From NCBI RefSeq assembly GCF_020524285.1, contig NZ_JAIVKX010000013.1, forward strand, positions 62,001-126,000: 64,000 nucleotides of DNA. Direction: 5' to 3'. Positions 46,874 through 54,815 of the stretch are shown here, one piece after another. The notes beneath the pieces were generated by a model, which saw only the letters and a list, made by a program, of their open reading frames with translations, searched no databases and had not been told where the DNA came from. The translations under genes and the position numbers were made by a program. Numbering within the stretch: position 1 is the first letter of the stretch; the number at the start of each line of letters is the position of its first letter. This DNA comes from Alloyangia pacifica. Lineage in GTDB: Bacteria > Pseudomonadota > Alphaproteobacteria > Rhodobacterales > Rhodobacteraceae.

Positions 46874-48118
46874 TCACAGCCCCTCCTCCCGGCTCATCAC
46901 GCGGAAGAAGAACAGCGAGAAGAGGATCAGCGACAGGAAGATCACCACCGCCACCGCCGCGCCCGCGCCGATGTTCGACAGGGCGAATGCCTGCTCGTAG
47001 ACGTTCACCGTCAGCACCCGGGTGCCGGCGTTGCCGCCGGTGAGCAGGAAGATGTCGTCGAACTTGTTGAAGGTCCAGATGAAGCGCAGCAGGAACAGCA
47101 CCGACAGGATCCCCAGCAACTGCGGCAGCGACAGGTAGCGGAACTTCTGGAAGGGCGAGGCGCCGTCCATGTCGGCGGCCTCGTACATGTCGGTGTCGAT
47201 CGACTGCATCCGGGCGAGGATGAAGAGGAACGACAGCGGGAAGTAACGCCAGATCTCGAAGAGCGTCACCATGATCAGCGCCAGCGGGCGCTCGCCGAAG
47301 AAGTTGATCGCCTGGCTGGTCACGCCCATCTGCATCAGCAGCGCATTGGCCGAGCCCGAGTAGGGGTCGAAGAGCAGGATCCAGGCGAAGGCGACGGCGA
47401 TCACCGGGGCGACGTAGGGAAAGAGGTAGAGCCCGCGCAGGATGCCCTGGCCGGTGAAGCTCTTGTCGAGCAGCATGGCGGCGAACAGCCCCATGATCAG
47501 CGCGCCGGCAGTGCCGAAGACCGTGTAGAACAGCGTCACGCCGAGCACCGACCAGAATTCCGAGCCGTCGAAGATGCGGGCGAAGTTCTCCAGCGTGAAG
47601 CTCGAGAAGGAGGTGAGCACGTTGTTGGCCTTGCCGGTGATCACCGGCTCGGTCTCTTCGACGTCCGGCCCTTCGAAATAGCTGGGGTCGGCCGCGACGG
47701 GGATGCGGATCTGGTCGCGGAAGCCGCCCTCCCAGTCGCCGAGATCGCAGCTCAGCGTGGATCCTTCGAGCGTGCAGCGCGGGTCCATCTCGGTGGCGCT
47801 CAGCCCCTCGGGCCAGGTGTCGGTCAGGGTGACGCCGGTGATCGCCTGGTCCTGCGAGGAGTTGCGCAGCCGGTAGCGCAGGTAGGCGCCCGGATCGCCC
47901 TCTTCGAGGTCGCCGCGGATGTCCTCGCGCACCACGGGGGCGGGTGGGCGCAGCTCTGCGAGGCCGATCGGCTTGAAGGCGATCCAGAACACCGCGAGCA
48001 GCGGCAGGATCACCACCAGCGCCACGGCGGCGAGGGTGGGAAAGAGCAGGCCCCAGGCGAGCCGCGCCTCGCGGCGGGCGAGCGGGCCCATGCCCTTCGG
48101 TGGAACGGGTTCCGTCAT
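46874..48118 (-). CDS. sugar ABC transporter permease, MalF-like, with inserted periplasmic domain (414 aa)
   Basis: The permease core has about six helices and the EAA loop EAADMDGASPFQKFRYLSLPQLL. Between the first helix (about 22-48) and the second (about 190) lies a ~115-residue insertion, residues about 52-165. It has RLRNSSQDQAITGVTLTDTW, WPEGLSATEMD, two cysteines (about 115 and 124) and a DGDWEGGFRDQIRIPV-like strand pattern resembling a DUF11/beta-sandwich repeat. E. coli MalF has a different loop in another place. The insertion may contact the binding protein. The start at 48118 gives MTEPVPPKG. Confidence 0.88.
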   Translation of the reverse strand: MTEPVPPKGMGPLARREARLAWGLLFPTLAAVALVVILPLLAVFWIAFKPIGLAELRPPAPVVREDIRGDLEEGDPGAYLRYRLRNSSQDQAITGVTLTDTWPEGLSATEMDPRCTLEGSTLSCDLGDWEGGFRDQIRIPVAADPSYFEGPDVEETEPVITGKANNVLTSFSSFTLENFARIFDGSEFWSVLGVTLFYTVFGTAGALIMGLFAAMLLDKSFTGQGILRGLYLFPYVAPVIAVAFAWILLFDPYSGSANALLMQMGVTSQAINFFGERPLALIMVTLFEIWRYFPLSFLFILARMQSIDTDMYEAADMDGASPFQKFRYLSLPQLLGILSVLFLLRFIWTFNKFDDIFLLTGGNAGTRVLTVNVYEQAFALSNIGAGAAVAVVIFLSLILFSLFFFRVMSREEGL

Positions 48119-48186
48119 GGACACCCTCCGGTCTTGCACGTCGAGAAATGTGGGGCGCCGGGAAAGCGCCCCGCTGTATCAATTGC

Positions 48187-49536
48187 TTACTGGATCGCGC
48201 CCAGCTCTTCGTTGAGCTGGCTGACCGCCTCGGCGGCGTCGATCTCGTCGTCGATGAAGGCGCGGACCACGCGGTTCACCGCCTGGCTGTTGACCATCTT
48301 CGAGGCCAGCGCCATCTGGTTGACGTCGCCGCCCCAGCGCTGCGCCACGTCGAGGCCGGCGACCAGCTCGTCCACCGTCTCCTCGCCGTAGAGATCGACC
48401 AGCGACGCCTGGCGGTCGACCCCGACCGGCAGCTTCGACCATTCGGTGACGAACATCTCGGGATCCTCGTCGGTGCCGCGGCGGACCGGGAACTTGCCCT
48501 CGGGGGCGATGGCCAGCGTGTCGAGATAGCCCTCGTCCATGGAGAACTTCACGAACTCCTCGGCGACATCGGTGTTGGCATCGCCGGTGATGCCGAGGAA
48601 GTTCAGCTCGGCAAAGGCGGCGCCGTCGGGATTGGACGGGCCGGAGAAGTTGGTGACGATGCCGGTCTTCCCGGCAAGCTCGGCCGAGGTCGGATCATCG
48701 GTGATGGTGGGCGGCGCGCTGTCGCGCAGGCCGGCCAGCTCGTCGAGGATGAAGGGCGACCAGATGGTCATCGCGGTGTTGCCCGAGAAATAGATCGTCC
48801 GGGCCTGATCCCAGAACAGATCGCCCGGCGGCGAGGCCTTGGCGATCGCCTTGTAGAACTCGAGCACCTCGGTGGTCGCGGCCTCGTCGAGCTCGGCGAA
48901 CCCGTCCGGGCCGACCGGCGAGACGCCGTTGGCGAGGAAGACATGCTCGAGCACCTGGCTCATGAAGGCCTCGTCGACCTTGGTCGCCGCGACGAAACCG
49001 TACATCTCGGGCGGGTTGTGCAGCGCTTCGAGCGCGGCTTCCACATTGGCGTAGCTGGTCGGCGGCTCGAGCCCGGCCTCCTCGAAGAGATCCTTGCGGT
49101 AGATGATCATCTGCGTCCAGCCGTCGGCAGGCACCGAGGCGAAGCCGTCGTCGAACTCGGCCATCTTCAGCGCGCCGGGGGCGAAGGTGGCGCCGCCCAG
49201 ATCCTCGATCACGTCGGTCGCTGCATCGGGGTCGAGAATGCCGGCCTCGGCCCAGGGCAGGGCGTAGGACAGCGGGTGGTAGATGACATCGGGCATGTCG
49301 CCGGCCGCATAGGCGGCGGTGGCGCGGGTGCCCATCTCGCTCTCGGTGACCGGGATCACCTCGACCTCGTGGCCGGTGGCCTCGGTGAAGGCGGCGGCCA
49401 TGGCCTCCTGCTTGGCAAGTCGCTCGGGCTGCTCCTCGATGGTCCAGAACCGGATCGTGTCGGCCTGGGCCATCCCGGCGGTCAGCGCCAATGCCATGGC
49501 GGTGCCGCCGAGCGCGCGGCGTTTGATGGGTGTCAT
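48187..49536 (-). CDS. sugar ABC transporter substrate-binding protein (449 aa)
   Basis: A CUT1-type extracellular solute-binding protein with signal peptide (about 1-25, cut after AQA). IRFWTIEEQPERLAKQEAMA and DVIYHPLSYALPWAEAGIL resemble maltose/glycerol-3-phosphate binding proteins. The start at 49536 is supported by AGGAGG about 7 bases upstream. Neither an alpha-glucosidase nor a LacI gene adjoins, so the substrate is unnamed. It is followed by both permeases and the ATPase. Confidence 0.9.
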   Translation of the reverse strand: MTPIKRRALGGTAMALALTAGMAQADTIRFWTIEEQPERLAKQEAMAAAFTEATGHEVEVIPVTESEMGTRATAAYAAGDMPDVIYHPLSYALPWAEAGILDPDAATDVIEDLGGATFAPGALKMAEFDDGFASVPADGWTQMIIYRKDLFEEAGLEPPTSYANVEAALEALHNPPEMYGFVAATKVDEAFMSQVLEHVFLANGVSPVGPDGFAELDEAATTEVLEFYKAIAKASPPGDLFWDQARTIYFSGNTAMTIWSPFILDELAGLRDSAPPTITDDPTSAELAGKTGIVTNFSGPSNPDGAAFAELNFLGITGDANTDVAEEFVKFSMDEGYLDTLAIAPEGKFPVRRGTDEDPEMFVTEWSKLPVGVDRQASLVDLYGEETVDELVAGLDVAQRWGGDVNQMALASKMVNSQAVNRVVRAFIDDEIDAAEAVSQLNEELGAIQ

Positions 49537-49559
49537 CGTCTTCCTCCTGTCGTTGGTCG

Positions 49560-49706
49560 TCAAACCGGCGAGTGGAAGGGGATGGGCGCGGCTTGCGTGA
49601 TGGCTGCCTGCGCGGTGGCTGAGCGAGGAAAGGCGCGCAGACGCGCGCGGCTGCCGAAATGCAGCGTGACCTCCTCCCTCGAAAACCCCTTCAACACCAT
49701 GAACAT
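49560..49706 (-). CDS. 48-codon leader ORF upstream of the sugar-binding protein gene
   Basis: An ATG at 49706 follows CAGGAGATTGTTCAG, a good ribosome binding site. The product MFMVLKGFSREEVTLHFGSR... is basic, Arg/Ala/Thr-rich and has no transmembrane segment or signal. It ends 23 bases before the binding-protein start. Its location between the LacI-like operator and the first structural gene suggests a leader peptide, but conservation is not tested. Confidence 0.5.
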   Translation of the reverse strand: MFMVLKGFSREEVTLHFGSRARLRAFPRSATAQAAITQAAPIPFHSPV

Positions 49707-49739
49707 CTGAACAATCTCCTGACCGGAGACTTGGGGCTC

Positions 49740-49749
49740 AAAGCGCTTT
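49740..49749. promoter_or_regulatory. LacI-type operator candidate
   Basis: AAAGCGCTTT is a perfect 10-bp palindrome of the kind used by sugar-responsive LacI/GalR repressors. It lies 34 bases before the leader ORF and just after a TTGCCT stretch (49755-49750 on the minus strand) that could be a -35 element. No LacI gene is in the window. Confidence 0.55.
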
Positions 49750-49798
49750 AGGCAAGGAAAAAAGACGCCGCAACGCAGCAACTTACCGGATTTTGCCG

Positions 49799-50494
49799 TC
49801 AGATTGAGACTTTTTCGAGCAGCGCCTCTCGATCGATCTGCCCGGCCTGTCCGGAAAGCGACACAGCGCCGCGCGTGACGGCGTAGAAACTGTCGGCCAG
49901 TCCCCAGGTGAAATCGAAATACTGCTCGACCAACACCACCGCCATGTCGCCCTGATCGCGCAGCTGCGCGATGACCCGGCCGATCTGCTGGATGATGTTG
50001 GGCTGGATGCCTTCCGTCGGCTCGTCGAGCAGCAGCACGCGCGGCCGGGTGATCAGCGCGCGGGCGATGGCAAGCTGCTGCTGCTGCCCGCCCGAAAGAT
50101 CGCCGCCGCGGCGCTGCAGGAAGTCCTTGAGGATGGGGAAGAGCTCGAAGATATGCGCCGGCACGCCGCGCTCGGAACGATCGAGGCAGGCAAAGCCGGA
50201 CTCGAGGTTCTCCTGCACGGTCATCAGCGGAAAGATCTCGCGGCCCTGCGGCACGTAGGCGATGCCCGCCCGCGCCGCCTGATAGGCGTTGAGGTGCTCC
50301 AGCGGTGTTCCGTCGAGGCTGATCGTTCCGCTGGAGTAGGGGTGGCGCCCGGCGATGGCCTTGAGCAGCGAGGTCTTGCCCACGCCGTTGGTGCCCATCA
50401 CCGCGGTGACCTTGCCCGGCTCCGCCGCGAGGCTGATGCCGTGGAGGATCTGGCTTTGCCCGTAGTGCAGGGTAAGGTTGTCGACTTTCAGCAT
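49799..50494 (-). CDS. urtE: urea ABC transporter ATP-binding protein UrtE (231 aa)
   Basis: A LivF-like ATPase with Walker A GTNGVGKTS, signature LSGGQQQQLAIAR and Walker B VLLLDEPTEGIQPNIIQQI; the TEGIQPNI sequence is characteristic of UrtE. Its ATG lies within the ribosome-loading zone of the 29-codon ORF at 50488 (overlap ATGCTGA), so it may be translated by coupling. The UrtDE pair drives urea import in many nitrogen-limited bacteria. A weak T-rich terminator (about 49758-49763) follows. Confidence 0.95.
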   Translation of the reverse strand: MLKVDNLTLHYGQSQILHGISLAAEPGKVTAVMGTNGVGKTSLLKAIAGRHPYSSGTISLDGTPLEHLNAYQAARAGIAYVPQGREIFPLMTVQENLESGFACLDRSERGVPAHIFELFPILKDFLQRRGGDLSGGQQQQLAIARALITRPRVLLLDEPTEGIQPNIIQQIGRVIAQLRDQGDMAVVLVEQYFDFTWGLADSFYAVTRGAVSLSGQAGQIDREALLEKVSI

Positions 50495-50577
50495 GGCATC
50501 TCACTCCATCCGCAAATCTCTTCGAAGAGATTTGCAACGTCCTTCGAAGGACGTTGCAGTTCCGCGTGTGTCTTCAT
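50488..50577 (-). CDS. 29-codon ORF bridging urtD and urtE
   Basis: The ORF starts with ATG at 50577 overlapping the urtD stop (ATGA) and stops at 50488, overlapping the first two codons of urtE. Its sequence (MKTHAELQRPSKDVANLFEE) is encoded through the double palindrome at 50512-50557. It fills exactly the gap between the two ATPase genes, so translation of urtE could be coupled to it. No family is known. Confidence 0.45.
   Translation of the reverse strand: MKTHAELQRPSKDVANLFEEICGWSEMPC
50512..50557. repeat. two overlapping perfect 24-bp palindromes in the urtD-urtE gap
   Basis: 50512-50535 (GCAAATCTCTTC...GATTTGC, centre TTCGAA) and 50534-50557 (GCAACGTCCTTC...ACGTTGC, centre TTCGAA) are each perfectly self-complementary and share two bases. 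Both can fold as 12-bp hairpins in the transcript. Confidence 0.85.
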
Positions 50578-51314
50578 CGTCCGAGGTAGACGTCGATGAC
50601 GTCCTGGTTGGCGGTCACGTGATCCAGCGAGCCCTCGGCCAGCACTGAGCCCTCGCAGAGCACCGTCACCTTGCAATCGAGCCGCCGCACGAATTCCATG
50701 TCGTGCTCGACCACCACCACCGCGTGTTTCTGCGCCGCCCGGCGCAGGAGGTCGGTGGTGTGCTCGCGCTCGGCCGGCGTCATGCCCGCGGCGGGCTCGT
50801 CGACCAGCAGCAAGCGCGGATCCTGCGCCAGCAGCATGCCGATTTCGAGCCATTGCTTCTGCCCGTGGCTGAGCTCGCCCGAGACCCGCCCGAGCTGGTC
50901 GGTCAGCCCGATCTCGGCGGCGATCTCCTCGATCCTCTCCGCCCCGGCCCTGGTCTTGTTGTAGAACAGGACGTCGAACGGCCCGCGCTTGTTCTTCAGC
51001 GCCATGGCGAGGTTCTCGCGCACGGTCTGCGCCTCGAAGACCGTGGGTTTCTGGAACTTGCGCCCGACACCCGAGCGGGCGATCTGGCTTTCCGACATCT
51101 TCAGCAACGAGACCGATTTCTCGCCCCAGAGCACGCGGCCTTCGTCGGGGCGGGTCTTGCCGGTAATGATGTCCATGAAGGTGGTCTTGCCGGCGCCGTT
51201 GGGGCCGATAATGGCCCGCAGCTCGGGCTCGCCGATGCGGAAGCTGAGGTTGTTGATCGCCTTGAACCCGTCGAAGCTGACGGAGACGCCGGACAATTCG
51301 AGCAGGGTCTTCAT
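50574..51314 (-). CDS. urtD: urea ABC transporter ATP-binding protein UrtD (246 aa)
   Basis: A LivG-like ATPase with Walker A GPNGAGKTT (about 39-47), the FQKPTVFEAQTVRENL segment typical of UrtD, signature ELSHGQKQWLEIG, Walker B LLLVDEPAAGMTPAE, and H-loop VEHDMEF. It overlaps urtC's stop (ATGA) at the 5' end and leads into the 29-codon ORF at its 3' end. Confidence 0.95.
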   Translation of the reverse strand: MKTLLELSGVSVSFDGFKAINNLSFRIGEPELRAIIGPNGAGKTTFMDIITGKTRPDEGRVLWGEKSVSLLKMSESQIARSGVGRKFQKPTVFEAQTVRENLAMALKNKRGPFDVLFYNKTRAGAERIEEIAAEIGLTDQLGRVSGELSHGQKQWLEIGMLLAQDPRLLLVDEPAAGMTPAEREHTTDLLRRAAQKHAVVVVEHDMEFVRRLDCKVTVLCEGSVLAEGSLDHVTANQDVIDVYLGR

Positions 51315-52546
51315 TTCTCTTCCTCCCCCTCGACGGTGCGATGCGCGCCCATGTCGGGGCCGAAATCGCCGACCCGCTCGGGCACCGGGTGGTGGCGGGT
51401 GAACAGATCGAAGATGCCGCCGATGCCCTTGGGCGCAAGCAATGTGACGGCGACGAAGCTGAGCCCCAGCAGCACCAGCCACCAGTCGGTCCAGTTGATC
51501 GTGTAGAAGCCGAGGTTGACGTTGGGCGCGCCGCCGCCGGTGAACCAGCTCGACAGCAGCGAGACCACGGCGGCGCCGAGCGCCGCGCCGTAGAGTCGCC
51601 CGCGCCCGCCGATGGCGACCCAGACCGCCAGGTAGATCGAGGCGATAGGGGCGATCTCGGCCGGGTTGATGATCCCGGCCTGCGGGTAGTAGAGCGCCCC
51701 GGCGAGGCCCGAGACGATGCCGGTCAGGGTGAAGATGAAGAGCTTGTAGCTCTCCACGTGGTAGCCGAGGAAGCGCACGCGGTTCTCGTTGTCGCGGATG
51801 CCGCGGATCACCGAGCCCATCTTGCCCGAGACCACCCAGGCAAAGAGCAGGTAGCCGAGGCCGAGCGCGGCCGCCGAGCCCCAGAAGAACCAGATCGAGA
51901 TCGTGGCCTGCGGCACCGCGTCGAGCCCCGGCAGGTTCTGCAGGCCCGACAGACCATTGTTGCCGCGCAGGCCGGCCTCGTTCTGAAAGAGGTAAAGCGA
52001 CAGGGCGAGCGTCATCGCCTGCGTCAGGATCGACAGGTAGACGCCGGTGACGCGGCTGCGGAAGGCGAGCCAGCCGAAGACCAGCGCGAGGATGCCGGGC
52101 ACCAGCACCACCATGGCGAGCTGCAGCGGGAAGCTGTGCGCGAAGCCCCAGAGCCAGGGGAAATCGGCGCTGCCGACCACGCCGAAGATCTGCTGGCCGA
52201 TGGCGTCGTGGATTTCCTCGGGGGTGGGCGGGATCGGTGCGTTGCGCAGGCTTTCGGCGATGATCAGCTCGGTGCGGGCGTACATCAGCCACATGCCGAT
52301 CATGTAGCCGCCGAGCCCGAAGAAGGCCATGTGGCCGAGGCTGAGAATGCCGGTGTAGCCCCAGACCACGTCCATCGCCACGGCGACCAGCATCAGGCAG
52401 AGCGTCTTGCCCAGCGTCTTGACGAAGGAGGTCGACAGGAAGCCGGTGCCGGTGGCGGGCGCCAGCACGGTCACCAGCAGCACTAAGAGCGCGAGGGCCA
52501 GCAGGAACCAGGCGACGGATTTGTTCTGCGCGAAGAAGCTGGTCAT
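51311..52546 (-). CDS. urtC: urea ABC transporter permease UrtC (411 aa)
   Basis: A LivM-like permease with about ten helices. FLGYHVESYKLFIFTLTGIVSGLAGALYYPQAGI and the EAA-like SGLQNLPGLDA segments match UrtC; the tail (DFGPDMGAHRTVEGEEEK) is polar. The start at 52546 follows from overlap with the 64-codon ORF and from loss of homology upstream; the frame extends to 52672 through repeat copy D. UrtB and UrtC form the urea channel. Confidence 0.94.
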   Translation of the reverse strand: MTSFFAQNKSVAWFLLALALLVLLVTVLAPATGTGFLSTSFVKTLGKTLCLMLVAVAMDVVWGYTGILSLGHMAFFGLGGYMIGMWLMYARTELIIAESLRNAPIPPTPEEIHDAIGQQIFGVVGSADFPWLWGFAHSFPLQLAMVVLVPGILALVFGWLAFRSRVTGVYLSILTQAMTLALSLYLFQNEAGLRGNNGLSGLQNLPGLDAVPQATISIWFFWGSAAALGLGYLLFAWVVSGKMGSVIRGIRDNENRVRFLGYHVESYKLFIFTLTGIVSGLAGALYYPQAGIINPAEIAPIASIYLAVWVAIGGRGRLYGAALGAAVVSLLSSWFTGGGAPNVNLGFYTINWTDWWLVLLGLSFVAVTLLAPKGIGGIFDLFTRHHPVPERVGDFGPDMGAHRTVEGEEEK

Positions 52547-52737
52547 GCGGTGGCTCCCTTGGTCTGCGGGGGGAGGGGGCTCTGCCTGGCGGTGCCCTGT
52601 TGGGGGCTCTCCCCCAGGATATTTCTGTCCAGACGAAGGGGCGGGCGCCGCGCGGAGCTCGTCGTGCTGCAATTGCGTCCGGCGGAGGCGATCCCTGCGG
52701 TGATGCAGGCGCGGCGGGGCGAGGTCTGCATGGCCAT
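52543..52737 (-). CDS. possible 64-codon ORF filling the urtB-urtC gap
   Basis: The ORF starts two bases after the urtB stop (ATG at 52737) and its stop overlaps the urtC start (ATGA at 52546). It reads MAMQTSPRRACITAGIASAG and continues Arg/Ser-rich, through repeat copy D. The frame match at both ends is striking but could be chance, because repeat-containing frames often stay open in this composition. Confidence 0.3.
   Translation of the reverse strand: MAMQTSPRRACITAGIASAGRNCSTTSSARRPPLRLDRNILGESPQQGTARQSPLPPQTKGATA
52566..52642 (+). repeat. dispersed intergenic repeat, copy D
   Basis: GGGGGCTCTCCCCCAGGATATTT, five bases and CAGACGAAGG lie in the urtB-urtC gap, within an already transcribed operon. 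It is the largest copy (about 77 bases). Confidence 0.78.
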
Positions 52738-52739
52738 GG

Positions 52740-54725
52740 TCAATCTCCCGCCGCGCGGCCCTTGAGGGCGACGATGCCCTTCGGGCGGAACTGGATGAAG
52801 AGGATGATGAAGAGGATCATGTAGGTCTGCGCCGCCAGCGTATTGCTGGGGTTCATCCACTCGATGCCCTTCTGCAGGATGCCGATCAGCGCGGCGCCCG
52901 CCAGCGTGCCCCAGACGTTGCCGACGCCGCCGACGACCACGGTCATGAAGCTCTGCACGATATAGTTGGCGCCCATCTCCGAGGTGACCTGCGCGTAGAG
53001 CCCGATGGCGATGCCGGCGATACCGGCGATGCCCGAGCCGAGTCCGAAGGTCAGCATGTTGATCTTGTCAGGGTTGATGCCCATCGAGGCGGCCATGCCC
53101 GGGTTCTGGGTGACGGCGCGGACCTCGAGGCCGATGCGGGTCTTGTTCAGGATGAAGAGGATCAGGCACAGGAAGACCAGCGCCAGCACGAAGATCGCGA
53201 TGCGGATGTTGGCGATGCCGGCGACGTCGTTGAGGATCCACGCCCCGTCGAGCCAGTGCGGCGAGGTGAGCGGGCGGGCCTGCGTGCCGAAGATGTTCTT
53301 GGCGAGCTGTTGCAGCGCGATGGAGATGCCGAAGGTGGCCAGCAGCGTCTCCAGTGGGCGGTGGTAGAGCCAGCGGATCACCAGCCGCTCCATCGCCACG
53401 CCCGCGGCGAAGGTGATCGCGAAGGCCAGCGGCAGGGCGACGATCAGCGACAACGTGTAGTCGGGGATGATCTGCTGCACCACGTAGCCGGTATAGGCCC
53501 CCATCATGATGAACTCGCCATGCGCCATGTTGATCACCCCCATGACGCCGAAGGTGATGGCAAGGCCGATGGCGGCGAGGAAGTAGATCGAGGCCAGCGA
53601 CAGCGAGTCGAGCCCGAAGTCCACCGCCTGCCAAAGACCGACGCGGGTGCGCACCGAGCCGAGTGCCGCCTCGGCGGCCGCGGTGATGGCGGCATCCGGC
53701 TCGGTGTATTCCTCGTAGAAGACATGGGAGGCGAGGGCGGCGGCGCGGTCCTCCTCGGTGACGCGGGCAGGGACGGTGCCCGCCTCGGCGAGCGCGGCAT
53801 AGGCGCGGGCGCGTCCGGCCTCCGAGCCGAGCTGGCCGAGGGGCACGCCCGCGACCGCGCCATCGGCGAGATTGGCGGTGAGGGCGGCCTTGATCTGCTC
53901 GCGGCTCTGCACTGGCTGGGCGAGTTCGGCGCTGACCAGGCGGGCATAGGCCTCGGCCTCGGTCAGGTCCTTGCCGGGTGTCAGTTCGCGGGCGATGTTT
54001 GCGCCCTCGGGCAGGGTTTCGGCGACGCCGGCGCGGGTGGTGAGGATCTGGTTGAGCACCGCGCGCACGTCGACGCTGAGCTCCGACGAGAGCGCCTCGA
54101 TGGCGTCGATACGTACCTCGGGGGTGGCGCCGAAGCTGGCGGTGAGCATGCCGTCGAGACGCCGCTTGCGGGCCAGCACGCCGGGGTCCTCCTCGGTCTC
54201 GATGGAGGCGCGCAGCGGCTCGATCTGGTCGGCGGAGGGGCTGCGCGCGATCGCGTCGAGCGCGGCGATGCGGTTGGTGATGTTCGGATCGGAGAGCTGG
54301 AACTGCACCAGCGCGGTGCCGATCACCCGGCGCACGCCACCATTGGGGCGGATCTGGTCGATCTCGGCGCTCGGCGCGGTGCCGGCGGACTCGCCGGTGG
54401 CGATGTCGGTCAGCGCGTAGCTGTCGCCGTCCTTCTCGGCGTAGAAGAACCGCCCGTCGGTGGTGCGCTGGTAGACCTCGCGGTCGGCCCAGGTCTGCAG
54501 GAAGGTCGGAACGGCGGGATCGCCGGAGGTGACGAGCGCCTCGATCAGCGTGCCGACGGTCTGGCGGCCGGGCTTGGCCACCTCGTCGGCGTATTGCTGG
54601 AGGATCGCCTCGAGCCCCGTGTCGGGCCCGGTGTCCGCTGTGCCGGTGTCCTGCGCGGAGGCGGTCAGCGGCGTCAGGATCAGGCAAAGCAGGAGCGCAA
54701 GACAGGAGAGAAGCGCGCGCGGCAT
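52740..54725 (-). CDS. urtB: urea ABC transporter permease UrtB, long form (661 aa)
   Basis: After a signal peptide (about 1-25), residues about 35-345 form a HEAT-like helical periplasmic domain with repeating EAL/ARAL segments. The LivH-like permease (about 360-661) has GEFIMMGAYTGYVVQQ, NIFGTQARPLTSPHWL and GGVGNVWGTLAGAALIGIL. This long UrtB type is common in proteobacteria. It lies 90 bases after the urtA stop. Confidence 0.94.
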   Translation of the reverse strand: MPRALLSCLALLLCLILTPLTASAQDTGTADTGPDTGLEAILQQYADEVAKPGRQTVGTLIEALVTSGDPAVPTFLQTWADREVYQRTTDGRFFYAEKDGDSYALTDIATGESAGTAPSAEIDQIRPNGGVRRVIGTALVQFQLSDPNITNRIAALDAIARSPSADQIEPLRASIETEEDPGVLARKRRLDGMLTASFGATPEVRIDAIEALSSELSVDVRAVLNQILTTRAGVAETLPEGANIARELTPGKDLTEAEAYARLVSAELAQPVQSREQIKAALTANLADGAVAGVPLGQLGSEAGRARAYAALAEAGTVPARVTEEDRAAALASHVFYEEYTEPDAAITAAAEAALGSVRTRVGLWQAVDFGLDSLSLASIYFLAAIGLAITFGVMGVINMAHGEFIMMGAYTGYVVQQIIPDYTLSLIVALPLAFAITFAAGVAMERLVIRWLYHRPLETLLATFGISIALQQLAKNIFGTQARPLTSPHWLDGAWILNDVAGIANIRIAIFVLALVFLCLILFILNKTRIGLEVRAVTQNPGMAASMGINPDKINMLTFGLGSGIAGIAGIAIGLYAQVTSEMGANYIVQSFMTVVVGGVGNVWGTLAGAALIGILQKGIEWMNPSNTLAAQTYMILFIILFIQFRPKGIVALKGRAAGD

Positions 54726-54815
54726 GGACGGCCCCCGGGAACAGAGTGCGGACAATGGAAAAGCGGTGTGGCGGGCGCGCTGCCGGAGCGCGCGCCCGCC
54801 TGAGGTTGGCTCAGA

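Noticed and set aside
43258-47043. A 1261-codon open frame on the plus strand
   Set aside because: It crosses the antisense strand of the peroxidase, sugar ATPase and permease genes, has Arg/His/Gly-rich GC-drift composition, and shows no domain.
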